This document shows positions 1 through 7,236 of a stretch of DNA of 10,500 bases, in pieces. The DNA is taken from assembly GCA_023427845.1 (NCBI GenBank), contig JAEYZX010000023.1, positions 1-10,500 on the forward strand, given 5' to 3'. Every line of letters starts with the position of its first letter. Positions within the stretch are counted from its first letter, which is position 1. This DNA is from Bacteroidota bacterium (lineage in GTDB: Bacteria > Bacteroidota > Bacteroidia > Flavobacteriales > Flavobacteriaceae). Made by a program: the position numbers and the translations under genes. The notes beneath the pieces are model-generated. The model was not told the DNA's origin. It saw nothing but the letters and a program-made list of their open reading frames with translations, and made no database searches.

Positions 1-2034
1 CGTCAGCTCCTCGTGATTGTGCTCATTTTCCAAAGTCTTGGAAGTTTTGTCATCAAGCAGTTTCATTGCAAAGTCGAGGTTGCGGATTACGGCTCCAACC
101 ACAACATTGAAAGCGTCAGATGCTTTACTGGTAGTGTTCGACTGAATATAGGTTCCCAAAGAAGCCGCCGCCGATAAGAGCGTATGATTCAACACCACCA
201 GTTTATAAAGCTGCGGCACCTGTTTTTGCTTGGATTTGGGTTCCTGCGCCATACGTTGATAGGACGCCATCAGATTGCCCACTTCAATGAAAGCGTTTTT
301 TCTCGCGAGGCGATAGGCTGTGGTGACGTCGCCTTTGTTGTTGTAAAATGTCGAAATCTCACTCAAATAATCCTTATTCGCGGCAATCGAATTTTTCAAA
401 TGAAGTGGCATATTCAAAAATTCCCATGAAGGCCAGAACAGATAATTCGCGATAAATGCCAGTCCGGCGCCAATGATCGTGTCAACAATCCTGTATTTTA
501 TGACCTCGTTAATATTTGGATCGAGAATTCCGTACAGAAAGACTACATACATGGTTACGAATGTCACACCGACCGTATATTTTATGGTCGTGAAAGAAAA
601 TCCGAGAAGGATGCAGATTACGATAAAGGCGCCAATGATCCTGTGGTCGTTAACCGCGCTGAGAATGCAGAACGCGATTACCGCGCCGAGGATCGTTCCC
701 CAGATCCTCTGGAACGAACGCTCTTTTGTGAGGCCGTAGCCGGGGCGCATGATCACAATTATCGTCAGCAAAATCCAGTAGACATTCTCGAGTTGGAAAA
801 CGGCGCCGACAAACATACTGATCAAAATCGTTATCGTGAGACGCAAAGAATGCCTGAAATTTGTTGATGAAAAACTCAGGTTGTCGATTAAAGTTGCAAT
901 TGGATAATGAACCGGGGTAAGGAATTTCTCAAGGTCACGGTCGCGTCCTTTAAGATCTTTCAAATCGACCCCGGATGTGAAAGCACGGCGAACCACCTTG
1001 ATCTTTTCAATCTGTTTTTCGGCATAGCGCATCATTGTTTTAAGCATCCAGACGCCTTCGGCAGCGGATTCTTTCGGTAATGAATTTTCATAATCGCGGA
1101 TTGCGGTTTCGAGGTTCACAAGATTCCCGGTCAGGCTGTACCTGACGACGAATTTGCTGCGGGTCGTGATCGTTTTTGCAAGTTGCTTCAACGTGCCCGA
1201 CAGGCTGTACGCAAGGTTTTGATAGGTTGAAAGTACATTTGGATTTCCGCTGAATTTCTGATGCAGCTTATCATGGTCAAAAGAGGTTGAAAGTGCGAGT
1301 TCAAGGATTTCGACCAGTGAGATGAAGACAAGCAGCATTTTGCGGTTTTGCGCTGAACTGCCGGATTGCCTTTGCCGAATCAGCACTTCACGCAGGTTTT
1401 CGTGTATGATGTTGAGTTCAACCTGCACTTTTAGTTGCTTTTCGATGATCTTTTGCCGGTTTGCATCTGCATTCCATAGATCGCCGCGTAGTTTTAGATA
1501 TTTGGATGTCAGCCGGATGCATTCTGCTATTTGCAGTTCGGTATAACGATTGGGCCGCAGTATGTGGAACAACAAAGAAATCAGTAGATAGAAAACACCT
1601 CCTGCGAGAAGAAGCCCCGTATGTTCAATAATCCCGATTCCGCCGTGAAGTTGCCCAAATGACAAACAAACCGACAATAATCCCGAGAATGAAATCATGT
1701 TTGCACGATGACCGTAAACCGACAGCATCGAAAGAAAGAACAGCATCACGAGTGCTATCGGATACAGCAAAAACGGATAAGGGAAAAGTATGCCGATCGT
1801 TAAATTGCAAAAAGCAACGATGAAAGCCGCGCTCAAAACACCTTTGATCTTGTGGCTTAAATTACTTGGAATGTCTCCCGGATAGGTCAGGAAAGCGCCC
1901 ATTGCAACGGCAAAGCCAACTTCGGTCATTTCAAGGAATGAAAAAACGATAAACGGAATCGACGATGCCAATGTAACCTTGATGGCATTGGCAAAATTGG
2001 TGCTGTCGGTAAATTTCCTGATTTCGTCGAACAT
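1..2034 (-). CDS. FUSC/YccS-family integral membrane protein, C-terminus cut by window edge
   Basis: An open frame runs leftward from the ATG at 2034-2032 to base 1 with no stop: 678 residues, and the C-terminus is missing. It begins MFDEIRKFTDSTNFANAIKV. The layout is the two-block FUSC/YccS architecture. A first hydrophobic block of about six membrane segments spans roughly residues 15-158. A soluble, charged, helical region follows at about 165-390, then a second block of about six segments at 393-534, and then a cytoplasmic tail. The family signature lies at residues 430-449 (RPGYGLTKERS, then RIWGT). The family is related to fusaric-acid-resistance and aromatic-acid efflux proteins (YccS, YhfK, AaeB); the substrate here is unknown. 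The full protein is probably about 740-750 residues. This start is favoured because the first membrane block follows at once. It is divergent from def, and a consensus promoter lies only 5 bp upstream of the ATG. The family is clear, the substrate is not. Confidence 0.9.
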   Translation of the reverse strand, partial: MFDEIRKFTDSTNFANAIKVTLASSIPFIVFSFLEMTEVGFAVAMGAFLTYPGDIPSNLSHKIKGVLSAAFIVAFCNLTIGILFPYPFLLYPIALVMLFFLSMLSVYGHRANMISFSGLLSVCLSFGQLHGGIGIIEHTGLLLAGGVFYLLISLLFHILRPNRYTELQIAECIRLTSKYLKLRGDLWNADANRQKIIEKQLKVQVELNIIHENLREVLIRQRQSGSSAQNRKMLLVFISLVEILELALSTSFDHDKLHQKFSGNPNVLSTYQNLAYSLSGTLKQLAKTITTRSKFVVRYSLTGNLVNLETAIRDYENSLPKESAAEGVWMLKTMMRYAEKQIEKIKVVRRAFTSGVDLKDLKGRDRDLEKFLTPVHYPIATLIDNLSFSSTNFRHSLRLTITILISMFVGAVFQLENVYWILLTIIVIMRPGYGLTKERSFQRIWGTILGAVIAFCILSAVNDHRIIGAFIVICILLGFSFTTIKYTVGVTFVTMYVVFLYGILDPNINEVIKYRIVDTIIGAGLAFIANYLFWPSWEFLNMPLHLKNSIAANKDYLSEISTFYNNKGDVTTAYRLARKNAFIEVGNLMASYQRMAQEPKSKQKQVPQLYKLVVLNHTLLSAAASLGTYIQSNTTSKASDAFNVVVGAVIRNLDFAMKLLDDKTSKTLENEHNHEELT

Positions 2035-2039
2035 GTAAG

Positions 2040-2072
2040 CAAAGGTACTGATTCGGGCAGTGAATAGGCAAC
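2040..2072 (-). promoter_or_regulatory. Bacteroidota-type promoter of the FUSC gene
   Basis: On the minus strand the word TACCTTTG (2047-2040) is a perfect match to the Bacteroidota -7 consensus TAnnTTTG. GTTG (2072-2069) lies 21 bp upstream and fits a -33 TTTG with one mismatch. Only five bases separate the -7 word from the ATG at 2034, so the transcript would be leaderless or nearly so. The consensus match is seen in the sequence; activity is inferred. Confidence 0.55.
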
Positions 2073-2149
2073 GGCAATTCGCTTTTAAGGGAACTTTATA
2101 AATGTTTCCCAAATGTTTTTCCGACCCCGACGATTGTGTAATTTTTCAC

Positions 2150-2157
2150 TATTTTTG
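2150..2157 (+). promoter_or_regulatory. Candidate -7 element for def
   Basis: TATTTTTG matches TAnnTTTG exactly and lies 50 bp upstream of the def ATG, giving a leader of about 45 nt. No good -33 TTTG is visible at the usual distance, so this is a half-supported promoter. An alternative word, TAATTTTT, starts at 2139. Confidence 0.35.
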
Positions 2158-2167
2158 CCGTCGTATA

Positions 2168-2193
2168 TCGGAAATCTGCCACTTGGCAGCCGA
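2168..2193 (+). other. Imperfect hairpin in the def leader
   Basis: TCGG (2168-2171) and CTGCC (2176-2180) pair with GGCAG (2185-2189) and CCGA (2190-2193). This gives 9 bp with an AAAT bulge and an ACTT loop. It ends 14 bases before the def ATG and has no U-run, so it is not a terminator. It could be a leader structure or a protein-binding palindrome, or chance. Confidence 0.35.
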
Positions 2194-2207
2194 AAAATAT
2201 CTTAAAA

Positions 2208-2795
2208 ATGATTTTACCGATTATTGGTTACGGCGATCCGGTTCTCAGGAAAATGTGTGAAGACATTCCTTCAGATTACCCCAACCTGAAAGAAACCATC
2301 GCCAATATGTATGACACTATGTACAATGCGTACGGTGTTGGGCTTGCGGCTCCGCAGGTAGGGCTTCCGATCCGGATTTTTGTGATCGATACAAGACCTT
2401 TCAGCGAAGACGAAGATTTGTCGGCCGATGAGCAGCAACAGCTCCGTAATTTTAAACAGACGTTCATAAACGCGAAAATGCTGACTGAAGAAGGCGAGGA
2501 GTGGGGATTCAATGAAGGTTGCCTTAGCATTCCGGAAGTCCGTGAAGATGTTTACCGCAACGAAAAAATCACGATAGAATATTTTGATGCCGACTTCAAT
2601 AAAAAAACCGAAACGTACGACGGATTGATTGCCCGTGTAATCCAGCACGAATACGATCACATAGAAGGGATTTTGTTCACCGACAAAATTTCGACGCTCA
2701 AAAAAACACTGATCAAGAAGAAACTTCAGAATATCATGGAGGGCAAAACCAGGCCCGATTATAAAATGAAATTCGCCGCCAAAAAAGGCAGATAA
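2208..2795 (+). CDS. def: Peptide deformylase
   Basis: This is a cytoplasmic metalloenzyme that removes the formyl group from the initiator Met of nascent proteins. All three family motifs are present. Motif I is GVGLAAPQ at residues 43-50, motif II is EGCLS at 103-107, and motif III is QHEYDH at 146-151. The predicted metal ligands are Cys105, His147 and His151, with Glu148 as the catalytic acid/base and Gln50 in the oxyanion site. The length of 195 residues is slightly above the common 165-190. The extra length comes mainly from an acidic, Gln-rich insert at about 63-85 between motifs I and II, which I recall as usual for Bacteroidota homologues. It ends in a basic tail. The start at 2208 gives the normal N-terminus, with the GDPVLR segment at residues 9-14. 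The DUF5606 gene follows after 32 bp, so the two are probably co-transcribed. It is divergent from the FUSC gene. Confidence 0.98.
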   Translation: MILPIIGYGDPVLRKMCEDIPSDYPNLKETIANMYDTMYNAYGVGLAAPQVGLPIRIFVIDTRPFSEDEDLSADEQQQLRNFKQTFINAKMLTEEGEEWGFNEGCLSIPEVREDVYRNEKITIEYFDADFNKKTETYDGLIARVIQHEYDHIEGILFTDKISTLKKTLIKKKLQNIMEGKTRPDYKMKFAAKKGR

Positions 2796-2827
2796 TCAAA
2801 TAAATTAGTCCCTAAAAAAACGACAAA

Positions 2828-3334
2828 ATGAATTTAGAAAAAGTATTGGCCATATCTGGCAAACCAGGTCTTTATGCATTGAAAGTACAAACGCGCTCCG
2901 GATTTGTGGCTGAATCTTTAATGGACGGAAAGAAAATTACAGTCGGGCTCCGAAGCAACGTGAGCTTGTTGTCTGAAATCTCTATGTATACGCATAGCGA
3001 AGAGAAGCCGCTTGCCGATGTGATGCGAAACATCGCGATCAAGGAAAATGAAGGTCCGGCAATTTCACATAAGGAAGACAATGATACACTGATTGCTTAT
3101 TTCAAGGAAATCCTTCCCGATTATGACGAAGACCGCGTGTATGCTTCCGATATCAAAAAAGTACTGAACTGGTACAATATCCTGCAGGCAAAAGGAATGG
3201 TATCGAAGGAAGTTCCTGTTAAAGAAACTAAGGCCGATGCCGAAACTGCTGAAAAAGTGACCGATGCCGTTGAAGCGCCACAGGAAACCGCCGCAAAAGC
3301 ACCAAAAGCAAAAGCCAAAGCAAAAAAAGAATAG
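2828..3334 (+). CDS. DUF5606 domain protein with basic Lys/Ala tail
   Basis: A 168-residue soluble protein. The N-terminal part, about residues 1-123, begins MNLEKVLAISGKPGLYALKV and matches the Bacteroidota-specific DUF5606 family, whose function is unknown to me. The head looks like a small beta-rich fold: the 'GKPGLYAL' strand, then 'VGLRSNVSLLSEISMYT'. A helical segment follows, from about residue 85 to 122 (LIAYFKEILPDYDEDRVYASD). From about residue 127 the protein becomes low-complexity Glu/Thr/Ala and ends in a Lys-Ala repeat tail (KAPKAKAKAKKE). That tail is probably disordered and could bind nucleic acid or ribosomes, but this is inference. There is no signal peptide or membrane segment. 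It lies 32 bp after def and is followed by a terminator, so def and this gene look like a two-gene unit. That pairing suggests, but does not prove, a link to translation. Confidence 0.88.
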   Translation: MNLEKVLAISGKPGLYALKVQTRSGFVAESLMDGKKITVGLRSNVSLLSEISMYTHSEEKPLADVMRNIAIKENEGPAISHKEDNDTLIAYFKEILPDYDEDRVYASDIKKVLNWYNILQAKGMVSKEVPVKETKADAETAEKVTDAVEAPQETAAKAPKAKAKAKKE

Positions 3335-3356
3335 TTAACATCTTTTCATAAATAAC

Positions 3357-3397
3357 GATCCTGTTGCCTGAATCCTGGCAGCAGGATCTTTATTTTT
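3357..3397 (+). terminator. Rho-independent terminator after the DUF5606 gene
   Basis: GATCCTGTTGCC (3357-3368) pairs with GGCAGCAGGATC (3377-3388) as a 12-bp stem containing one G-U pair. The loop is 8 nt (TGAATCCT). It is followed by TTTATTTTTAT. This ends the def-DUF5606 unit 16-25 bp before mazG. Confidence 0.9.
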
Positions 3398-3412
3398 ATA
3401 AAAACAAATCTG

Positions 3413-4189
3413 ATGGAACGACGGCAAGAACAACTGCAGGCTTTTGGGCGGCTGCTGAAAATAATGGATGAATTACGCGAGAAGTGTCCGTGGGACAAAA
3501 AACAGACGATCCAATCACTCCGCCACCTGACAATCGAAGAAACTTATGAACTCGGCGATGCGATACTGAACAACGATTTGCAGGAAGTCAAAAAGGAACT
3601 TGGCGATGTGCTGCTGCATATAGTGTTCTATTCAAAAATCGGCAGCGAAACGGGCGATTTTGATATTGCCGATGTCTGTAATGAAATCTGCGACAAACTG
3701 ATTCACCGTCATCCGCATATTTACGGCGATGTGACCGTAGCCGATGAGGAAGAAGTCAAACAAAACTGGGAAAAATTAAAGCTAAAAGAAGGTAAAAAAT
3801 CGGTGCTCGAAGGCGTTCCGAAAGGACTTCCCGCACTGGTGAAAGCGTCGCGTATTCAGGACAAGGTCAAAGGTGTCGGATTTGATTGGGAAGAGCCGCA
3901 TCAGGTATGGGAAAAAGTCCGCGAGGAACTTTCCGAATTGCAGGAAGAAGTTGCAAACGGCGACCAGGATAAAATCGAATCGGAATTTGGCGACGTACTT
4001 TTCTCGATGATTAACTACGCGCGATTTCTGAACGTAAATCCGGAAGATGCACTGGAACGCACAAACAAAAAGTTCATCAAGCGGTTCCAATATCTCGAAA
4101 GCAAGGCAGGCGAACTCGGAAAACCGTTGTCGGAGATGACGCTGGCCGAAATGGATGTTTTTTGGAATGAGGCGAAAAAGCTCCGATAA
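3413..4189 (+). CDS. mazG: Nucleoside triphosphate pyrophosphohydrolase MazG
   Basis: This enzyme hydrolyses (d)NTPs to the NMP and pyrophosphate, and clears aberrant or signalling nucleotides in the cytoplasm. The length of 258 residues fits full-length two-domain MazG. The N-terminal domain has the typical CPWDKKQT (25-32), the metal-binding EETYE (42-46) and the E-x2-D pair Glu62/Asp65 in ELGD. The middle carries HPHIYGD (100-106) and NWEKLKLKE. The second MazG domain has KASRIQDKVKGVGFDW (144-159), EELSELQEE (171-179) and EFGDVLFSMINYARF (191-205), with Glu191/Asp194 as the matching E-x2-D pair. Both metal sites therefore look intact. The ATG at 3413 is chosen because it leaves the usual 24 or so residues before CPWD. 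The gene follows a terminator and I see no consensus promoter in the short gap, so it may depend on read-through or an unrecognised promoter. It converges on the UDG-family gene. Confidence 0.96.
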   Translation: MERRQEQLQAFGRLLKIMDELREKCPWDKKQTIQSLRHLTIEETYELGDAILNNDLQEVKKELGDVLLHIVFYSKIGSETGDFDIADVCNEICDKLIHRHPHIYGDVTVADEEEVKQNWEKLKLKEGKKSVLEGVPKGLPALVKASRIQDKVKGVGFDWEEPHQVWEKVREELSELQEEVANGDQDKIESEFGDVLFSMINYARFLNVNPEDALERTNKKFIKRFQYLESKAGELGKPLSEMTLAEMDVFWNEAKKLR

Positions 4190-4214
4190 TGTCGGATTAT
4201 GATCCTACCATGGG

Positions 4215-4300
4215 TTTGCGTGAGGGATGGCAGTGAAAAGCCCACAGCGAGACAACGAGCGCGGACTTGCAACGGACAGCCCGACCCGCAGGGGCACGCC
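4215..4300. repeat. Structured intergenic element resembling a flavobacterial repeat family
   Basis: This lies in the convergent gap between mazG and the UDG-family gene. The ends pair: GCGTG (4218-4222) with CACGC (4295-4299). Inside, AAGCCC (4238-4243) pairs with GGACTT (4263-4268). The one mismatch, C-A on the plus strand, becomes G-U on the minus strand, so a minus-strand transcript would fold slightly better. GGG (4224-4226) can pair with CCC (4285-4287), or that CCC can pair with the nearby GGG at 4291-4293. The fixed words 'GAGGGATGG', 'GGACAGCCCGACCC' and 'GGGGCACGCC' resemble, from memory, a repeat common in flavobacterial intergenic regions. No second copy exists in this window. There is no U-run, so it is not a standard terminator. 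Confidence 0.5.
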
Positions 4301-4304
4301 TGAA

Positions 4305-4880
4305 TTATCCTCTCAGCGCATCGCGGACAATTCTACGCAAATCGGGAATCACTTCCTCTTGAAACCACTGATTCCGCCGTTGCCAGATTCCGTTTCTTGG
4401 CGACGGATGCACGAGCGGCATGAAATCGGGTAGGAACTCGGCGTAACGGTACACGTTTTCGGTCAGCGTGGGATACGAATTGTCTTTCAGATAATAATCC
4501 TGCGCATATTTTCCGATCAGCAGCGCCAACTTTACGTTTGGCATCTTTTCGCGGGCAAGTGAGTGCCACAAAGCAGAACATTCGCGTCGAGGCGGCAAAT
4601 CGCCCGATTTTCCTTTTCCGGGATAACAGAAACCCATTGGCATGATCCCAAAAACCGATGTATCGTAGAATTGGTTTTTATCGACGTCGAGCCACCGCCG
4701 CAGTTCTTCACCGCTGGCATCGTCCCAGGGCAATCCGCTTTCATGCGCTTTTCTTCCGGGTGCCTGGCCGATGATCAATATTTTGCTTTCGGGACTGATG
4801 GACAGAATAGGTTTTGGCGCGTTTGGCAACGATTGTTCGCAAACGGCACAGGCGGCGATTTTATCCAGGAGTGCTTTCAT
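4305..4880 (-). CDS. Uracil-DNA glycosylase superfamily protein with a likely [4Fe-4S] cluster
   Basis: A 191-residue protein of the UDG superfamily (COG1573-like), expected to excise uracil or related deaminated bases from DNA. Motif A is IIGQAPG at residues 36-42 and the C-terminal base-excision motif is HPSPRN at 158-163. Four Cys residues (11, 14, 85, 101) have the spacing C-x2-C...C-x15-C, the cluster-ligand pattern of family-4 UDGs. The active site is not classical family 4. Motif A has Gln39 where family 4 has Glu (GE[GA]PG), and is followed by RKAHESGLPW rather than an acidic ExxED-type stretch. Trp52 sits where the stacking Phe is usual. The very conserved-looking stretch MGFCYPGKGKSGDLPPRREC (82-101) carries two of the ligands. 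It therefore belongs to a UDG-like subgroup whose substrate I cannot specify. It starts three bases after the U-run of the DUF349 terminator and converges on mazG. Confidence 0.88.
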   Translation of the reverse strand: MKALLDKIAACAVCEQSLPNAPKPILSISPESKILIIGQAPGRKAHESGLPWDDASGEELRRWLDVDKNQFYDTSVFGIMPMGFCYPGKGKSGDLPPRRECSALWHSLAREKMPNVKLALLIGKYAQDYYLKDNSYPTLTENVYRYAEFLPDFMPLVHPSPRNGIWQRRNQWFQEEVIPDLRRIVRDALRG

Positions 4881-4883
4881 GGT

Positions 4884-4908
4884 AAAAAAAAAGCGGCAAA
4901 AGCCGCTT
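4884..4908 (-). terminator. Rho-independent terminator after the DUF349 gene
   Basis: On the minus strand AAGCGGC (4908-4902), loop TTTT, GCCGCTT (4897-4891) and then a run of seven more T (4890-4884). The stem is a perfect 7 bp. The run ends three bases before the ATG of the UDG-family gene. Confidence 0.9.
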
Positions 4909-4914
4909 GATTAA

Positions 4915-7236
4915 TTATTCCGTTTTAAGGTCTCGAAGCTGTTTGAGCTTTTGTTTTAGCATCGAAAGTTCTTCTTTGTGCTTTTCAATGTTTTTGCGGA
5001 CTTCAAGCACGATCGAATTTTCCTTTTTTGCATTTTTTGTGTTGGCGAAGAACTGGATGTTGTTTTCCAATTGGAAAATTTCATTCTGAACTTCATCGAT
5101 TTTACGCATCAGGAAAATCTTTTCATTATCGAGTTTTCGCGTATCGTCGTTTTCGGCAAGGCTGTCGATCCGGTTTGCAAAACGCACCATTTCAGTTTCT
5201 TTTTTGCTGAGGCTTAACTTCTCGAACAAAGCGTCGAGGATTTTATTGAATTTGCCTTCGATATGCCTTTTCGCAAACGGGACACGTCCGTAGCTTTTCC
5301 ATGTCTCGATGTGCGCTTTTATCGCATCGAGATCGGTTTTATGGTCGCCCGTCATTTCAAAAGCGCGCAGAGTATCGAGATAGGCTTTCTTTTTTTCGAA
5401 CGCTTCAGTTTCTTCGCTATTGGCTTCGTTCTTCTGTGCTTTGAGTTTTTCGAAATAGTGATTGCATGCGTCCTTAAACTCTTTCCAGATTTTGTCGGAG
5501 AACTTTCTTGGAACATGTCCGATCTGTTTCCATTCTTCCTGGATTTGTTTCATTATTGGCGTAGTCGCCGCAAAATCTTCACTTTCCTGAAGTTGTTTCG
5601 CTTTCTCGACCAACGCAAGTTTACGGTTCAGGTTTTCCTGCTGGTCTTTTTTGATGTCTTTGTAGAATGAATTCTTGAACGAATTGAAGTTGCGAACTGC
5701 GGTCTTGAACGCCGCCCATGTTTCTTCGTTAACGTCGTTCGGAACTTTTCCGGCAGCGAAAAACGCATTGCGAAGCGCTTCGACCTTTTCGATTTGTCCC
5801 TGCCATTGTGAATGTGCAGTAACTTTTTCCTGAGCAAGTTCTTCTATTTTTGCGATGATCGCTTTTTTCTTTTCGAGATTTTCGAGTTCAGCCTGACGCT
5901 GGCTTTCAAAAAGCTGTTCGCGCTTATCGTGCATCTGGCGCGTGAGTTCGCTGAAACGGTTCCAGATTTCCTCACGGTGCTCACGTGAAACCGGTCCTAT
6001 GTCTTCTTTCCAGATTCGGTGTAGGTCCTGTAGTTCACGGAAGGCTTTCGCAACATCTTCTTCGTTTAGGAGCTCCTCGGTGCGTGCGATTATTTTTTGT
6101 TTTAGCTCAAGGTTGTGTTTGAAATCAATATCTCGCGCTTCACGGTCAAGGTGCAGGTAATCGTAGAAATTCTCGACGTAGAAATGATAATTGTTCCAGA
6201 CGTGGTTGTATTTGTCTTTCGGTATTGGCCCTGCATGCTTCCATCGGTCGCGGAGTTCGTTGAAATGCTTAAGCGTATCTTTTATGTTTTCCTGCGGATT
6301 GATCAGGTTTTTAAGCTCCTCGACAATCGCCAGCCGGTTTTCAAGGTTTGCCTTTAAATCGTTTTGCAGGCTTTTGAAATGCGAATTTTTCTTGTCGCGA
6401 TACTGATGGTATAAATGGTCAAATCTTGATTTTAGCGGGAAGTTGTAATGGAAATCATCGGCCGAGTCAGGATTTTCTGCCTGATATTCCTCCTTTTTCT
6501 CTTCAATGAAATGATGGTATTTTGATAGAAATGCTGTTTTGATATGTTCAACATGCTCTTTTACAGCCATGACCTTATCGTTTGAAACAAGGTTTTCGAG
6601 TGCGGAAACCAATTGTTCCATCGACATGGCGTCGTAATCTTCAAGAGGGATTTCATGTCGCCCTGAAAGCGTTGCGTCTTCGCCTTCCTCGGCATTCGAA
6701 TCTGAAATGGAATCGACTGCACTATTGTTTTTGTTTTTTGCATCCGCATCAGAAACCGCTTTTTCAGCAGACGGATTTATATCGGCCGTGGCATCATTGG
6801 CAGGTTCGGGGTCGATTTCTTCGGTAGCAGTTTCTTCTGCATTGACCTGTTCGGCTACACTGGCTTCCTCTGAATTGGAAGTAATAGCGTCATCGGAACT
6901 ATTATTTTCGATAACCAATGTATCGTCGGCAACCTCTTCGTCAGTAAGTGAAATGATATTGGCATCGGTTAACTTTGCAGCACTTTCATCAGTTGCGGTA
7001 TCTTCGGCAACGGCCGATTCAGCTACAATCGCCTCTTCGGTCCCGGTTGGGGCATCTGTTTGCATGTTTGAATCCGCCGATGAATTTTCAATCGTACCGG
7101 TTAGTGTTTCAGGGCTTTGATCAATTGATTCAGCAATTTGGTGACCATCACCGTTAGCAGCCACTTCGGTATTTTGATTTTGGTTTTCCGCGCTTCCATC
7201 TACTTGGTGCAGGTTATCTTTCTTTTCTTCTGACAT
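4915..7236 (-). CDS. DUF349-repeat protein with long acidic N-terminal region and coiled-coil tail
   Basis: The open frame starts at 7257 (780 residues), but I prefer the ATG at 7236 (773 residues, starting MSEEKKDNLHQVDG). The promoter at 7270-7300 would put the 5' end near 7264, leaving about 28 nt of leader for 7236 and only about 7 nt for 7257. Numbering here is from 7257. Residues 1-200 are acidic, Ala/Glu/Asp/Ser/Thr-rich and surely disordered. Five DUF349 repeats follow, at about 328-366, 405-446, 488-532, 567-605 and 644-680. Each has the pattern W-K-x-x-G-x-[IV]-P-x8-10-W: W339/W354, W416/W432, F499/W514, W576/W591, W653/F670. The C-terminal 90 or so residues are a charged coiled coil. 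There is no signal peptide or membrane segment. DUF349 proteins are common in Bacteroidota and Actinobacteria; their biochemical role is not known to me. The gene ends in a strong terminator. Confidence 0.92.
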   Translation of the reverse strand: MSEEKKDNLHQVDGSAENQNQNTEVAANGDGHQIAESIDQSPETLTGTIENSSADSNMQTDAPTGTEEAIVAESAVAEDTATDESAAKLTDANIISLTDEEVADDTLVIENNSSDDAITSNSEEASVAEQVNAEETATEEIDPEPANDATADINPSAEKAVSDADAKNKNNSAVDSISDSNAEEGEDATLSGRHEIPLEDYDAMSMEQLVSALENLVSNDKVMAVKEHVEHIKTAFLSKYHHFIEEKKEEYQAENPDSADDFHYNFPLKSRFDHLYHQYRDKKNSHFKSLQNDLKANLENRLAIVEELKNLINPQENIKDTLKHFNELRDRWKHAGPIPKDKYNHVWNNYHFYVENFYDYLHLDREARDIDFKHNLELKQKIIARTEELLNEEDVAKAFRELQDLHRIWKEDIGPVSREHREEIWNRFSELTRQMHDKREQLFESQRQAELENLEKKKAIIAKIEELAQEKVTAHSQWQGQIEKVEALRNAFFAAGKVPNDVNEETWAAFKTAVRNFNSFKNSFYKDIKKDQQENLNRKLALVEKAKQLQESEDFAATTPIMKQIQEEWKQIGHVPRKFSDKIWKEFKDACNHYFEKLKAQKNEANSEETEAFEKKKAYLDTLRAFEMTGDHKTDLDAIKAHIETWKSYGRVPFAKRHIEGKFNKILDALFEKLSLSKKETEMVRFANRIDSLAENDDTRKLDNEKIFLMRKIDEVQNEIFQLENNIQFFANTKNAKKENSIVLEVRKNIEKHKEELSMLKQKLKQLRDLKTE

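Noticed and set aside
473..867. Plus-strand frames of 74-88 codons near the left edge
   Set aside because: Antisense to the continuous minus-strand FUSC reading frame, which has clear membrane blocks and the family motif.
4227..4433. 68-codon plus-strand frame after mazG
   Set aside because: It runs through the structured intergenic element and into the 3' end of the UDG-family gene in antisense; no protein-like pattern.
3413..4880. mazG next to a UDG-family gene as a joint nucleotide-sanitation or defence system
   Set aside because: The genes are convergent and separated by an intergenic element, and both are common housekeeping families; no operon or other defence genes nearby.
6707..7120. 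137-codon plus-strand frame, Ser/Ala/Val-rich
   Set aside because: It is the antisense reading of the acidic low-complexity head of the DUF349 gene; the composition follows from the Glu/Ala/Asp/Ser/Thr codons on the other strand.
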